A stretch of 64,000 nucleotides of DNA from Escarpia spicata (Eukaryota > Annelida > Polychaeta > Sabellida > Siboglinidae). A program made the position numbers and the translations under genes. The notes beneath the pieces are model-generated. The model had not been told where the DNA came from. It searched no databases and saw only the letters and a list, made by a program, of their open reading frames with translations. Position 1 is the stretch's first letter. The number at the start of each line of letters is the position of its first letter. Below are positions 37,096-50,099 of the stretch, piece by piece. The stretch spans positions 54,831,936 through 54,895,935 of the forward strand of contig OZ023216.1 in assembly GCA_963995525.1 (NCBI GenBank). Reading direction: 5' to 3'.

Positions 37096-37104
37096 GACAG
37101 TCAT

Positions 37105-37215
37105 ATGGGACAAAACCAAGATGGCCGCTGTCCGGAGAAAGGTTGTGCAATAACTCGAGAACCAAAAGTAGTAGCACCATAAATGAGACCACTTTTAGGC
37201 GTTTTCGAGAATAAC
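37105..37215. repeat. Dispersed repeat shared with 55808-55925
   Basis: Shared landmarks are 'atggccgctgtccgga' against 'atggccactgttcgga', 'gttgtgcaataactcgagaa' and 'ataaatgagaccacttttag'. Two copies are seen, in the same orientation. Confidence 0.8.
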
Positions 37216-37555
37216 AAATTCATTTCCTGTGTTTTCATCTGGTAAGCGACATGCCGTATGTCATCTCTGCTCAGTCCAAATAAGACCTTCCATACGGAGG
37301 ATGTACAAACACAATTTGTCTTCTTGTTCCTCAGAGAAGATGGTTCTAAACCCCCCTGCAAAACATTTTTTAGCGCCGGTTATGATTTTGTTCTTATTCT
37401 TTATTCGATATCGCAGCGTTGACCAGGGCACATTGAATTGTTTCGCAATCTGGTGATATCCAACGCCCCCCCTTGTTCCACAGCTCAATAGCCAGTTGCA
37501 TGTTTTCATCACTCCATGACTGTTTGTTGGTTTTCTTCCTATAACATCTCACCAT
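37216..37555 (-). pseudogene. pogo-like transposase, N-terminal DNA-binding fragment
   Basis: The start ATG is at 37553-37555 (minus), giving 'MVRCYRKKTNKQSWSDENMQ' then 'LAIELWNKGG'. A one-base slip in a run of G near 37465 moves the frame to 'YHQIAKQFNVPWSTLRYRIK', a psq-type helix-turn-helix as in pogo/Tigger and CENP-B-related transposases. A second slip near 37290 leads to 'FGLSRDDIRHVAYQ', the start of the second DNA-binding part. The catalytic DDE domain is missing. It is a dead fragment bounded on its 3' side by the dispersed repeat at 37105. Confidence 0.8.
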
Positions 37556-40500
37556 TGTGCACCTGAAGCAATCACGCCAGCTATTAGCCTTGATCAGTTG
37601 CAGTGTTATTTAACCTATAGGCTAATGATATGCAACGTGGCAAAATGTGAGGTCAACATGATACAGTTTAATGCACATTGAAGCAGCGGATGATTTATGT
37701 GAAGTAATTATAAATAATCATCATGTAGTATCTAATATCGACATTTCCAGTAATACCTGCACTAAGCAGTTGACGTATCTAAATGTATTACATTGTGTTA
37801 CATATAACCGCCGAAAAACAGGGCATGTCTGCACAGCGTGTGGGGTATGTCTGCACAGGCGTGTGGGGTCATGCCCCAAGCATCCAACACGTGATCATTT
37901 CCGAATTGTTCGAAAATGCTTATGAAAATAAGCTGTATTTCCACTATTACAACACCGTTAAAATGAAGTTTGGAATTATACATTCGTATGCACGCTTCAC
38001 TGTTGACATAATACACATGACAATATATGAGTATAATTACATAAGTTTTTACGAAAACAATGTGTTATTTCATAACTATTTACTTACGGAACTCTAATTA
38101 AATAGAACATGCAAATGGTCGATTTGGGGGTTAGACGCTACTGTTTGACATGATTCCATTTCCAATAACCAGATGTTATGCGATGCGTCAATAATAGGGT
38201 GTGCGGACACGCCTCGAGGTGCGGACATGCCCCTACTTCCCCTACATATCATATGATGTAATTAACGAGTCGTGAATTAGATACTGTGTGAGTTGTATTA
38301 ATTCAGAGATATAATTTACAGTGGTGAATCACTCATATAATTTATACTTTTTGCTTTCAGTCTCCACTTCAATGCCATCTTTGGTGTCAGAGCCACCATC
38401 ACACGTCTCTGTCACGGCCTCCAGTCGTTGAGACACCTTAAAGCACTAGGGTAAATACAAGCTTTGGTGACAACAATGTCACACAACAGTTCAAAGATGT
38501 GACATTGTCAAGTAACTTATGTTGATGTGAACGTCTGTCGTGGGCCGTTACACAGTTAATAAGAAAATGTTTCTTGTTGACAGGATGGCAGTGTTGCCTC
38601 ACAGACGACACATTTGCGACGTGTGTCGTACAATCTGGGACGCGTGTCCCGGGTTGACACATTTCTGGTAAGAGACGTACACGTCTAATTTTATTAAATG
38701 GTAGAATTTATACTTCTTTGTAGCATTCCTTTGTCTTATGTTATGTAATTGACTACATTTTACCCCAACATAAATAACCCCGATATGATCACCATGAAAC
38801 TGACACTTTGTTGTGGCTGATCGAGTTTATTTCTCAGTTGATTACTTTTTAACTTTTGTACAAAAATATCCCGTAAAAACATCGCAAATTTGTGCGACTC
38901 GATGCGTCAAATCAGTTTATTGTCTTGGATGACATTTTATATGACTCGTTTTAGTTTTGATGTTTGCGTCGATCTCAAACAATTAACTTTTACAGCTGCC
39001 GAAATAAACAAAGTTTTGACGACAATCATAACTCAAAGGTTTGTTTACAATTTACAGATGTTGAGACAAGTTACGGCAAGTTGACATCGTCTGTAGAGGG
39101 TCACGTGACGGAGATGCTGAGGGCATGGAGGGGGTTAACCCTCATGTAAGTAAGCCCTTTTATATGTGTGTTGACATTGACACGACACGTGTTTCAGTTC
39201 ATGTGTCACTAAACTAAACACACCTACGTGACAAACTTTGACAGGTGCACCGCTAATTTGTCATCTTTTAGAAGATCACCAAAAGTGGATCTGTTTCGTG
39301 GTCAAGTTACAATTACAAAGCCCACGTTTCTTTACGAATCCACACGTAATTGGTGGTAAATAATTACACCGGAAGTTGTAGTCGTGAAGTTAGTGTTGTT
39401 GTAATTGTGCCTTGTAATGAGTGTAATCTTAACTCTGGAGGACGAGTTAAGTTTGGTGACAGAGTATGGATGGTAAGTAGATCAATTAACTTAGTCCTGG
39501 TCATTCACCCTTCTTTCCCCGGTTTACCCCGCGATGTCAAAGAGAACCCGACCCTTGTTGCTCGGGGGTTATAACCTGCGATACACCGACGTCATATCAG
39601 GGCAGTGACTTTATGGGTGTGAAGGCCCCAGAAAGGGTTCGACTCCCGAAAACGCCGTTAAATTATGTCGCAGTGTCGCCGGATGTGACAAATGTCCCCG
39701 TATTGTGTGTTTGTGTTTATTTAGACAGTCGTTAGTTAAGTTGTGGCGTTATAAACTGGGTAGCGTTGATGTTTACCCCTCGTGTTGTGTACAACGAATT
39801 GACCCAAGGTCAGACTGACTCATTGTAAACTAAGCCTTAAATGTATCACATTGTAGCAACAGTCAAAGTCAGCGCAGCTCAAACAAAGAAACATTATATC
39901 TAAATCGTCCACACTTTGTCAACAGCAACTGTCAAAACAGACCAGAAAGTGTGTTTTATAAATCTCAAACAACATTGACTGGTCTTGTCAAATATTAATA
40001 TTAGTTTACGTGGTAGAGACATATTAATATATGATATATTTAATCTAAATTATAGAAACATGTTTTTGTTATCAATATTTTTATATGATGGAGTCAACTT
40101 GGATTGTCTTCATATTCGCATGTGTGCACGAGTGATGCGTGCGTGCACACGTTTATACATATTGCAGTCAATGATGGCAGAACTACTTGATGGGTTAACT
40201 ACATAAATCAGTAAAGTGTTATCTTCTGTTGTTAGTCTGGTCAACACAACTGACCGTGACACTGCGGCGCCTGCTCGAGACTTTTACCTCTATTACGTCA
40301 AAACTTACGTCTAATCACACTTGCACTTGACCTTTCTGCTTATGCTTTTTTGTCATCAATATATATATATATATATCTTATGGAAGGTAATTTTGCCGTG
40401 TGTACTTTAGTTTATTTCTTACTGTTAGTATATTGTATTCCTTATTTTTAGCCTAGCAATTTGATTGCATACTTAGACAATACTGTTATTATTAGATACT

Positions 40501-42219
40501 GTTGTGTTTGATTTATATACAGTGTAGTATGATTGACGATTGTCTGAATGTACAAAGCCAAACACAGTCGTAATCGACATATATTTAATTCTACATATTT
40601 ATCATGGCAGTAAATTAGCTGTCTCTTAATGAATGCTCACGGGAAAGAAAGGTCAATTATTCATTTGTAGTTATTTTGTTTAGATGTTTAAGTTATCATT
40701 AGCACTAGATAAAACCGTGTTCTGTATATAAAAGTTTCATTCCGATATATGACTTTATTTGACATTATATTGTAGGCACTTCAACAAAACCTGCCAGCTG
40801 GTTCCTGCATCGTGTACAGAAAGCCAGTCGGTGCAGAGCAACTTTTTTCACTGGCACCTGTGTAGTGGTTTGTTTTAACTTGTGTTTTGGTGGCTTATTT
40901 CTGGTCACTTATCTCATTCACTGTTGGATCGTGTTAGGCTGAACATTATCCATGTTGTTTTCTTTTTTGAAATTTGATCCAATTTATGCTAAATGTCATC
41001 GATTTGATGACAGCTGTGTTTCACTTGCTGTTTTAACATTGAAGGATGCATTAGGGGGGGATGATTATGTTCTTAGGTTTAAGTTAGTCTGTGTTGAAAA
41101 AATCATTGCGTAGAACGAGAGATTTTTTTTGGAACTGCCTATTTATTGTGTCTCGTGTTATTTCTATGCTGTGTTATGTCTTCATGTGTCGTTCACGTTT
41201 ACCATGCGAGGTTACTATCTAAGGCAGATGTTGCTAATTTATGGTAAAAAAATACGCGTACTCCAACATTTGTATAACCGGTTAAATTTTAACATAAAAC
41301 GTCATTGCTTTGGAATGTTTAGAATAGTTTTTTTTTATTTATAAAACAAATACTGTAATTGAGAAGCGATGTTAACAAGCTAGTCATTTCTCTATTAGCA
41401 GAACATGTCACAATCAATATTTGCGATGTTACAAGGAAAATGAGATGTTTTAGTACTGGGTATATATGGTAATAATTGTTTGTATTATTTAGCATTATAT
41501 GTTCTCTATGTGTATGATGTATATGGTATCATTTCGTATCTGTAAACATCGTTATTTATTTGTATAATTATGTTGACCATACACCCATTGTCTCACTTGA
41601 TTGCTCTACTGTGTGTACGTGATGGTACAACATGTGTACGAGTCACATTTGGTATTTGCTCAGCGGTGTACTGTGGTCCAGAATTCATTGAAGGTCAATG
41701 TCACCATTCCATTTAACAAGTGATTAACGTTATAGTAGTTTAATTAACTTAGACTATTTTTAAAGTGTATGCAGTTAGTTGTACCATAATGAGGTAACTT
41801 GAAGTGTACATACTTCAAAATCGTTCATGTATATTTGTTTTACTTTAAGCCCAGTCCAAGGCATGGTGTTTTGGTAGATACCACTCATTGGTCAGAATGT
41901 TTGTTGTGACGTCACACCACATTGTTATGGTGTCTTTGCCACTGCAGTGAGTTAGGCAAATCTACATCAAACAGAGTGTGGGCCGCAGCGTTGTCTTTCA
42001 TGGCCACTAGTGGTAGATCGATGTCGTCATGTTAACGGCTAGCTCCTATACATAAGTGTGTTGTATGCACTACAGAAATTATGTTTGAATAAAATCTACC
42101 TGATAAGTCACGTTATAATGAACTGTTTATTATTGCGTCAATAGTATTATGTGTCTGTGACAAATTAAATGCTTTATTTCAACAAATAAGTCGTAGTCTG
42201 CCAAATATGTGACCACAAT
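37556..42219. other. Long AT-rich stretch, no reliable gene
   Basis: Three short segments with splice-like edges (about 38361-38450, 38591-38668 and 39057-39148) could be exons but their phases do not join. Elsewhere there are only short frames, an AT microsatellite at 40360-40377 and unique AT-rich DNA. Confidence 0.4.
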
Positions 42220-42525
42220 GCAAAAGGTAAGTTCTTATTTAGCGCAGTATCCAGTCCTTAGGACTGCTCAAAGCGCTTTACACTTTACTCCCTGGCAGAC
42301 CTGTTCAATCGAACACCATCTGAACTTTTTTGGGAAGCATTCAGCCACGCTGCAATTAATGCGCGAAGACTATTCGTACACAAATATCCACCACTGTCCA
42401 TAGCCAGGTACTCATTCATACAGCTGAGTGAACTGAAGCAATGTAGAATAAACGAACTTGCCCAAGGTTCAACACCGCCGCACAGGATTCGAACCCGCGT
42501 TTTCTCAGTCGAGAGTTGCCCCCTC
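42220..42525 (-). mobile_element. tRNA-headed SINE, copy 3
   Basis: A minus-strand copy with full 3' end ('aagcgctttgagcagtccta'...'gcgctaaataagaacttacc') and part of the head, including a 'ggattcgaacccgc'-like box B region (42486-42500 on the plus strand) resembling a tRNA T-arm. It is the best box B match of the four copies. Confidence 0.85.
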
Positions 42526-44160
42526 CCCTGGTTGAAATCACACGCAGCGCCCGTTATATATAATTTGTGTGGATCTACTGTATTTATTTATGTTCACAAT
42601 GAAGATTCCCAATAGTACCATTTAATTAAGTGGAAGCAAGCCACACATTTTTGGTGTTTCGTTTGTATAAAAAAAGTAGACGAACCAATAAAAGGCTGTT
42701 TTTTCATTTCCCTGTGATGAGACCAGAAGTGAAAGTGGTCCATAAAATAACAAGGGACGGGCGGGGCCTGGGACGATCTTTTACTTTCTCACCTAACCAT
42801 CAAAACGACTACATAGAACCGCCAAACTTCGTCCCATGCGTCCGACATGCGTACACGCTTCCTTATAAAATATACACTTACATCGATCAAAAACTGAACA
42901 TTTGTCACTGGAAGATGGGTCACCAAAATTACGCAACGTGGCGCCACTTGATCGCCTCCCCACCATTTTCTCAACCTGGCCTCCGTGCCCACGTGACTGC
43001 TGTTGAACCTGAAGACGCGCAATGTCCATATCAGCATGCCGTCTTGTCAACACGCTCAATCATATGAAGGATTTATTAAACAAGCACCGTCTGTGCGTTT
43101 GTCTTGAGAAAGACCACCCTCTGTTATGGCCATATCGATTGTTTCCACTCGTTAATTGCGTAGGGGAAGTGCACCGATATTGAACCCCCTAACTTCTGAG
43201 CCCTCTTTCTCCATTCCTGTACGTGATATCGGGAATTATCAAGGATCAGGCCACGAGTTACTACAAGCTCTGTGTGCAAGCAGGAAATAGGGTCAATGCA
43301 TTTGTTATTTTTTTCCACAAAATACAAAAAAGTGTTTGGTAACGGGTGACATATATTGGACTACAGTGGTTCTGATATTGGACCAGGTGGTCCGATATAG
43401 GTGCTTCTGGTTCGATAGACGTCATCTGTCTTGATGCTTTGAAAGAAACCAAGGTTCAGCTCCCACTTCAGACTTATAAGAAGATAGTCGCTTAATGCAT
43501 AAATCACGAAAATTACGGCGTTCCAGTGAGGATACAAATGACATGTGACGACTAAACGCCAAATAGATTTGACACAATTTAATTCTGAACTGAGAACAAA
43601 CAGTTATATTTTGTCACGAATAGAAGAATACGCCAACGAAGTGATTGCCATGATAGAGTCTGTCACGGATAAACGAACAAACCAACGGAATATAATGGCC
43701 AGTAGAGTGTCTAGTAATGGCAAAAAGATACCAGTCAGTAATTGATGGTCCCTGATCACCAAATTAGGAATACGATCTTTTACTGACGCATGTCATATCC
43801 ATAGTTATAGGGCAGGCCACCAGCACAACTCATATCTGTCCATATCCCACAGTGTACACATTTCACCATGGTTTATTTTCGCTGTTCGGTACACAGTACC
43901 AAGACTCGTTGTCACATTGACCGCTTTTTTCGTTTTGGCTGGCAGGAGAAAGCTGCCGTTTTTGTCTTTTTTTTATCTTAATTGGATCTGTTGTCTTTCT
44001 ATTTATTTTGCCAACTGTTGATTTATGCCTACTTTTGTGACTTTTGTTGTTAAAGTTTTTTTATAGGGACTGGAGGTTATGATTTCCGACTTGGTGGTTC
44101 TTCTCTTGACCATAGAAATCGCTGGTTTTGGGATGGGAGACAGCATTGCAGGAGTGATGA
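42526..44160. other. No gene recognised; contains the likely 3' end of the pogo-OTU element
   Basis: A plus-strand frame of 145 codons (42630-43067) has no recognisable family features. At about 43365-43400 the near-palindrome 'atattggaccaggtggtccgatat' type signal (given here in two parts: 'atattggacca' and 'tggtccgatat') mirrors a similar one at 46938-46960, flanking the transposase on both sides. Confidence 0.35.
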
Positions 44161-44164
44161 CCTT

Positions 44165-46265
44165 TCAACGCAGCTCTGGTTGATCAGTCAGCTGCCCCGT
44201 GATTGGGACTGATGCTTCATAATGACCAGCTTCTTCACTCAGATTTATGTATTTGACCATAATTGCACTCCTGAAATTCCGTCCCAAATTCAAGTACACT
44301 CTCTCCAATGCAGTCATGCACTGATCGTTGTAGACAGCGTGCCGTTGCAACGATCTCTATATCCCCAATCATTTCACTGGGATTCGCCATCGATGCGATT
44401 CTGTCCTCGATACAGGCGTAACACAGTCTCTGAGGTAGATCTGCGTTCGCCATCCTCTCATCAATGTTTTCATAAAGGCCACAGTTGTCTAGTATATGTG
44501 CAATCATGTTGGATCGTAGCGCATCAGCGGAAGTCATTTATCGTATTCTCATTCGCAGGTCCTTTAAATTGCCATCGTTGTCTCTTTCTGCATACTGCAT
44601 ACCGAGATCTTGACAAATAACAACGGCTCGGAAGAAACAACGTCCATCTGCACTGGTTGCGACACACCAGAAACCACTCTGTCTGCTGCTTTTGGATGGA
44701 CATGGATCATTGGACTGTTGCTCGCTCGTGGACAGGTTTTGGTTGTTGGATTGTTGCTCGCTTGTAGACGGGCTTGGGTCATTAGAGTGTTGTTGCTCAT
44801 TTGCGAACAGGCTGGGTTTGTTAGACTGTTGATCGCTCATCGATGGGCATGGGTTGGTTGTGACATGCCTGAAACTATTCTGCCTGGTGCTTGTGGATGA
44901 CCTCAGCTCATTGAGCTGTTGCTTGTTTGTGGGCGGACGTGGATCATTGGACTGTCGGTTGCACGTGGACAGGCTTCGGTTGTTGGACTGTTGCTCGCTC
45001 GCGGACGAGTTTGTTGTATTTGACGAGTTGTCATTCTGCATAGTGCCATCTCTGGCAGAATTCGATGGAACATCTATACCAGTTTCCGAGTAGGACAACT
45101 TGAACCTTCCAGCCGCGGCGAACTCTGCATCAGTCCATATGTTCCGATCACAAGGCCAAATGCTTGTGCACTTGAAACCATTGGCAGCAGTTGTCATGGA
45201 AGCAGAGCGTACGTATGCCCTTCCGAAGATACGGCAGACTGAGGAGATGGTGACTGTAGTTTGTTTGGTCCTCAGCCAAGTGTCACATTCCTCATTGTAA
45301 TATGTCATCACAGGTTTATAGAAAACCTGATCAAGAGGTTGGAGACGGTGCGTTGTGTGTGGAGGAAGATATAATATGACGACTCCATGGTCCCGGGCGT
45401 GTGTGATGAATGACCGTCAAGAATCAACAGAACATGTTTGTCTTTGGTGCAGCCAACATGACATACAAAGTGCTTCAGCCAGACAACGAAGAGTTCCTTG
45501 TTCATCCAGCCTGATTCATTATTCACTTTGACGCTTCCAGTGATTCTATAATGCGTTTACGCCTGAAATTATCATTGGTGGAACATAGTTGCCCCTGCAC
45601 TCATGGTACACACCACTGTTGTAGTAAAGCCTCTCTCACCACTAGTAAGAGATCCGATTTGTTTTTTTCTATTTTCCCAAGGACCCGGCCAGGCTTCTGC
45701 ACAGTTGTTATACCCGATTCATCCAAGTTAAAGATGTTTGTAGCATCGAATCAGCACGTGTCAACGAAAGTTTCTTGTTTATTGTAGAACTCATGCAAAC
45801 TCTCACGATTGAACCCTTTGGCTCTCGTAATAGAAGTTGCCTCGGCTTGACGGAGGGAGAGTTCAGGGTGTCTCCTCATAAAATCACGGTACCAATGTCT
45901 GCTAGCTGCTTGTTTTTCAGTGCAATGCCTTATCCCACTCGCTTCAGCCAACTGATATGCCATATCCATAAAATCTTTCCTGGTCATACCAATCAGCATA
46001 TTCTCCAGTTCTAAACATGCTCCACCAGCATTTTCTCAAACTCTGGCGGCAGAGGGCAAGGGCGACTAAAATACTTTCTTGGACCATTAGCGATTTTGTT
46101 TTTGTTGTTTAGGTGCCGCTTCAGGGTAGCCTTCGGAATCCCATAGGTCCTGCTAGTTGCGTTGAGGCCGGCGTCTCCATTTCTGAATGACATGACCGCT
46201 CTATCCAGTTCCTCTTGTGTCCACTTTCCGTAATTGCCTCTGAAAAATATAATTTGTAACCTCAA
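44165..46265 (-). pseudogene. Decayed pogo-like transposase joined to an OTU cysteine-protease domain
   Basis: In minus-strand order: an acceptor 'atatttttcag|AGG' near 46250, then a psq-type helix-turn-helix with 'GLNATSRTYGIPKATLKRHL', a second DNA-binding part ('MTRKDFMDMAYQLAEASGI', 'SRHWYRDFMRRHPELSLRQA'), and a DDE domain with Asp in 'FNLDESGITTVQ' (45721-45723), 'LLILDGHSSHT' (45416-45418) and 'HRLQPLDQVF' (45330-45332). Next come the usual pogo tail ('NGFKCTSIWPCDRNIWTDAE'), a linker of about eight 13-residue units, and an OTU-type domain: catalytic-type Cys in 'DGRCFFRAVV' (44637-44639), 'GDIEIVATARCL', and His in 'EAGHYEASV' (44222-44224). Lesions: frameshifts near 46012, 45657, 45565, 45545, 45403 and 44283, and stops at 45751-45753 and 44538-44540. 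OTU enzymes cleave ubiquitin. Why one is attached here is unknown. Confidence 0.8.
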
Positions 46266-47611
46266 TCAATCAAACAGATGCGACATTCCCAAGTATTTCC
46301 TTGATATAATATAATAATAATGGTATTCTGTATATAAAACTAAATAAACCCGTGTTTTAATTTTGGTCGTTCTGGCAGGAGGGGCTAGTTGAATACGGGA
46401 TGTTTTTGCCCAAATGAGTGTGATCGACTTATGATGCTTGCTGCGGGTTTAGTATATGTGCCACTTATGCAAACCTATACATTTTACAAAGCACATCAAC
46501 TTACCAATCAAATGTTGGTATATGTGGTGAGATTTCGCTAACAAAAAATTAAAATGTTGCCACGGTAATGCAATTATTGACCATTGCTAACAAAATAAGA
46601 GGCAGTGTCACATTCTTGATTGTCTGTGAAAATAATAGTCATGTCTATCAAACTTTAAGCAACGTGTGGTGATTGTATTATCAATAAAATAATGAGGTGT
46701 TTTGAAGAAACAAATAGTAGTTTTTTAGTTTCCCGCATATTCCAGCAAAACTGTCCAAAGTGAATATTTCAGAAAAAATATACCCCGTGTTTAAAAATGT
46801 AGGCCTCCCCTCTTACTCAACAAGGCCCCGAGCCATAAGTAGGAGTCTAATATACACATGCAGAAACTTAAATATGACACATTTTCATATATCATGTGTG
46901 TTGGGATGGTACGTATAGTGGACCACGGGTGTCTTATATTGGACCAGTGGTCCAACATAGGACACCCCGACTGGTCCAATACCGGTCGAAGGCATAATTA
47001 ACTTCTTCGATGTGATTCTCGGAAACTGTACAATTTTCCGTCTTCATTCCTCTCATGCACGCTATATAGACCGTCGTGTACAATCTACTCTGTAACAGGC
47101 TTTGCATCACGCCTTCAAAGTTGGTTAAAACTCGATGCACACCACTCTCAATGGTATTACTTCGTTTGTACAAAATGTTATTGCAATGAACAGTCGTCTT
47201 CTACAAATATTGCAAATAATAAAGTTGTTCGAGCAACATTTATTTACAAAGAACACATATGGTAATCATAATCTTCGTTATCAACTTAAAAATTGCAATT
47301 GTAATTGCGATGTATTTGTTTTAATTTGTACTATGCCTAATTTACCAAGACAAATGTACGCCTACATTTTCGACTTGTTTTGTTGGTAATTACCATAACA
47401 AACACATATAATAGTTTCTAACGGCAATTTGCCCTTCGCTGCGTCACAGCTAACCGGGAAGTTACGTTTGTACGCAGTAGCAGTGAAATGTTCTAGAATC
47501 TAGAAAAAGTTGGTGTGTCCAATAATAGTAACATTTATGATGAATATAAGAATAACGCTAGGTTTATAATATCCAGTTTTGAACAATCGTAGCGGTGTGC
47601 GGCGGTCAGTC
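46266..47611. other. No gene recognised; likely 5' flank and end of the pogo-OTU element
   Basis: AT-rich. At 46938-46960 the near-palindrome 'tattggaccagtggtccaac' resembles the one at 43365-43400, which suggests both belong to the ends of the transposon. An upstream first exon for the transposase is expected here but was not identified. Confidence 0.35.
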
Positions 47612-47957
47612 GTAGGCCAGTCACAAGCTTATGTAGAGCGCAGTCGCGCAGCGTTAAGAGCTCCGGACTCTCAACTGAGAGAACGTGCTTTCGAATCCAG
47701 TGGGCAAGTTCGTTTACTCTACATTGCTTCAGTTCACCCAGCTGTATGAATAGACAGTGGTGGATATTTGGCGATATACAGTGGTGGATATTTGTGTACG
47801 AATAGTCTTCGCGCATTAATTGCAGCGTGGCTGAATTCTTCCCAGAGAAGTCGAGACGGTGTTCGATTGGTCTGCCAGGGAGTAAAGTGTAAAGCGCTTT
47901 GAGCAGTCCTGAGGACTGGATACTGCGCTGTATAAGAACTTACCTTTACCTACCTTT
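47612..47957 (+). mobile_element. tRNA-headed SINE, copy 4
   Basis: Plus-strand copy with head ('agctccggactctcaactga', 'ctttcgaatccagt' in the box B position), a body with a short internal duplication of 'cagtggtggatatttg', and the family 3' end 'gatactgcgctgtataagaa' followed by a 'tacctttacc' tail repeat. Confidence 0.85.
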
Positions 47958-49544
47958 ACGATCATACGCGATTTGGCTACGACCGTCGAGATGCGTCGCA
48001 GCGTAGACAATCGGGCGGTGAGCGGCTAGCTACATAAAATTTGTTGCCGCGCCGACACTTGAAAGGTAAAAGATTTGTGAATTTTACCCGAGTACCGACA
48101 CTTAGCTACTCGTGCCGTTAGTTATGTTTCTAATATTTTTGTCGATGCGTATGCAAGATATTACGGCATATTGTGGTTCCTAATTGCAAACAAATATGAT
48201 CTACACAACAAATAATATTGTATTGATAACGTGTAGCGAATAATTTGAGTATTTGTTTACTGTTAAAAGTGGATCTCCCATCGCGATAAAATAGACTGAT
48301 CCATACACCATTAACAATGGGCGCTATAGTACAAGTCGATCTTTGATGTTAGAGGCACGCGATGCCCGTCGTTAACTGATATTTTGCTAAACATTCTTTG
48401 TGCTATTTTCGCTGTTTGTTATCTCACTTTATATGATCGAATATGTTTTATGTATACTGTAACATGTATGTGTTACGTTAAAAACGATTAGGGAATCACG
48501 AAATATTTAGTCAATAACAGGAATGTCGGCAAACGGTGCTGCTATGCCCATGTCCGACCGGCGATAATAATTATGTTGGCATGTCGTTGCTATTTAGACC
48601 GACTTTCAAATTGCACATACGATCTATGGATACGCATGGGAAATCGTATTTACTAAATAATATATATTTTTTACTCTACTTTGGAAATAATGTACATATT
48701 TACGTTATATGTCAAATTAAAGCAAATATAATATCATATAATAAAGTAATGTCGATGGTAGAATGCACGGCGGACCGAGCTCGACGACATTTAGTTGTTC
48801 CTTTTGTTATACGACCAAATCATTTTGAAATGTACATTAATATATTTTAAAACGAATATCCAAATTTACAAAAGTACAAAGAAACAGTGACTGTGTTAAA
48901 TATGCGTAATACAGATTTTCCCTGACTCAAGGTGATCAGGGAAAGGAAACCCAGTCACAAAAAGTCAGATAAAAACCAAACAACACAATACAGCTCAATG
49001 AAACTGGTTTTAATGCCTACATATAAAATGTATCTTCCAAGTGTTCATATATTTATTTGCCTGAGTTGTATTTTTAAAGTTTGTGTTTGTCTCCTGCCAG
49101 GTGCTAAACTGCTAAAACCTCATTTTGAAAACATGATATGTCTAAAACTATCATTCATATCCATCTTAATTTTGCGTACTAAATGTATATGTTGTTGTCC
49201 TTGGACAGGTATAATATTATGAGATTCAAGATATTAATTAAAAACTGGTATTAGGTCAAAAATTGCTTTTTATAACAAAATACTTGCCCGATCCCATATT
49301 AGAAGCAAAATAGGTGAGTTAGATGTTTGCCGGAATGCCTTCAATGTTACTGTTGATCGCACATAGTTCATAAAATATTCCACATCCGTTGGTCTGCCAC
49401 TGGACAATAGTTCGGCCCTATCGTTTTCTTTATCATCGTCACATTGACAAGTTTGGAGTCACGTGCTGGTCGTAAAAGACACGTGCACACTCTAATATAC
49501 AATTAAGATGCTGCTGCGAGCCACTTCGCTCGTTTCTATGGTGA
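47958..49544. other. No gene recognised
   Basis: AT-rich sequence. A frame at 48536-48850 (104 codons) and one at 48932-49222 (96 codons) lack recognisable motifs or convincing splice edges. Confidence 0.4.
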
Positions 49545-49665
49545 GTCATATGCGTGGGAACAGGGTGCAAAGGGGTAACTGCCCCTGGAATTTCGCTGAG
49601 GGCAGATATATTATGGTTCTGCCTCCCCCCCCCCGAATAAATCTGAGCGTGCATGTGGGTTTTTG
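49545..49665. repeat. GC-rich dispersed repeat, copy B
   Basis: Diverged copy of 4640-4770 with 'aactgcccctggaatttcgc', 'ggttctgcctcccccccccc' and 'aaatctgagcgtgcatg'. Same orientation as copy A. Confidence 0.55.
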
Positions 49666-50024
49666 GCGAGCGTCAATGGGCAAATCGAAGTATTCTGGAA
49701 TCCATAAGATGTTTTTTTTTCGTGGCGATTGTCAATGAGGTGCAACTGGAGGTTTATGATGAGCTTCGAAAATGTTGAACGTCGCTGCGGCCCGCGAGAA
49801 ATATTCCCACCGCCACCCCTCGTCTTCGATGTCAGCCGAGAGCCGAGGCAGCGGAGAAGTTTAAATTACCGCGGCGCGATGCAGAATAATAATTTTCAAG
49901 AACTACCCCCCTCCCCCGTCTTCCGCTGTCGAGACCCAGCGGAGCGGAATGGCGCTGAAGCTCCAGATTGTTTTTTACTTACATTAATGGTTTAGCATAA
50001 TGCGTTCACAATATGTGTTCACCT
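49666..50024. other. No gene recognised
   Basis: Mixed GC-rich sequence. A short segment around 'gcggagcggaatggcgctga' (49938) recurs at 50266, together with the following 'attgttttttacttacatta', showing a local duplication that also carries the AT array. Confidence 0.5.
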
Positions 50025-50029
50025 CCAAA

Positions 50030-50030
<1 letters not shown>

Positions 50031-50082
<52 letters not shown>
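50031..50082. repeat. (TA)n microsatellite
   Basis: Pure TA run. It follows 'gttcacctccaaactgatat', which also precedes the second TA array at 50359. Confidence 0.95.
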
Positions 50083-50086
<4 letters not shown>

Positions 50087-50099
50087 CACCACTGAATCC

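Noticed and set aside
38361..39148. Three short exon-like segments with splice-type edges (38361-38450, 38591-38668, 39057-39148)
   Set aside because: Each has an open frame, but no combination of phases gives a continuous reading across all three, and no family was recognised.
42630..43067. 145-codon plus-strand open frame
   Set aside because: No recognisable motif, no repeat basis and no splice or promoter support. Length alone is weak evidence in a 64-kb window.
44610..45300. Plus-strand open frames opposite the OTU and linker region
   Set aside because: Antisense shadows of the minus-strand transposase-OTU frame. Their hydrophobic/Cys-rich readings have no motif support.
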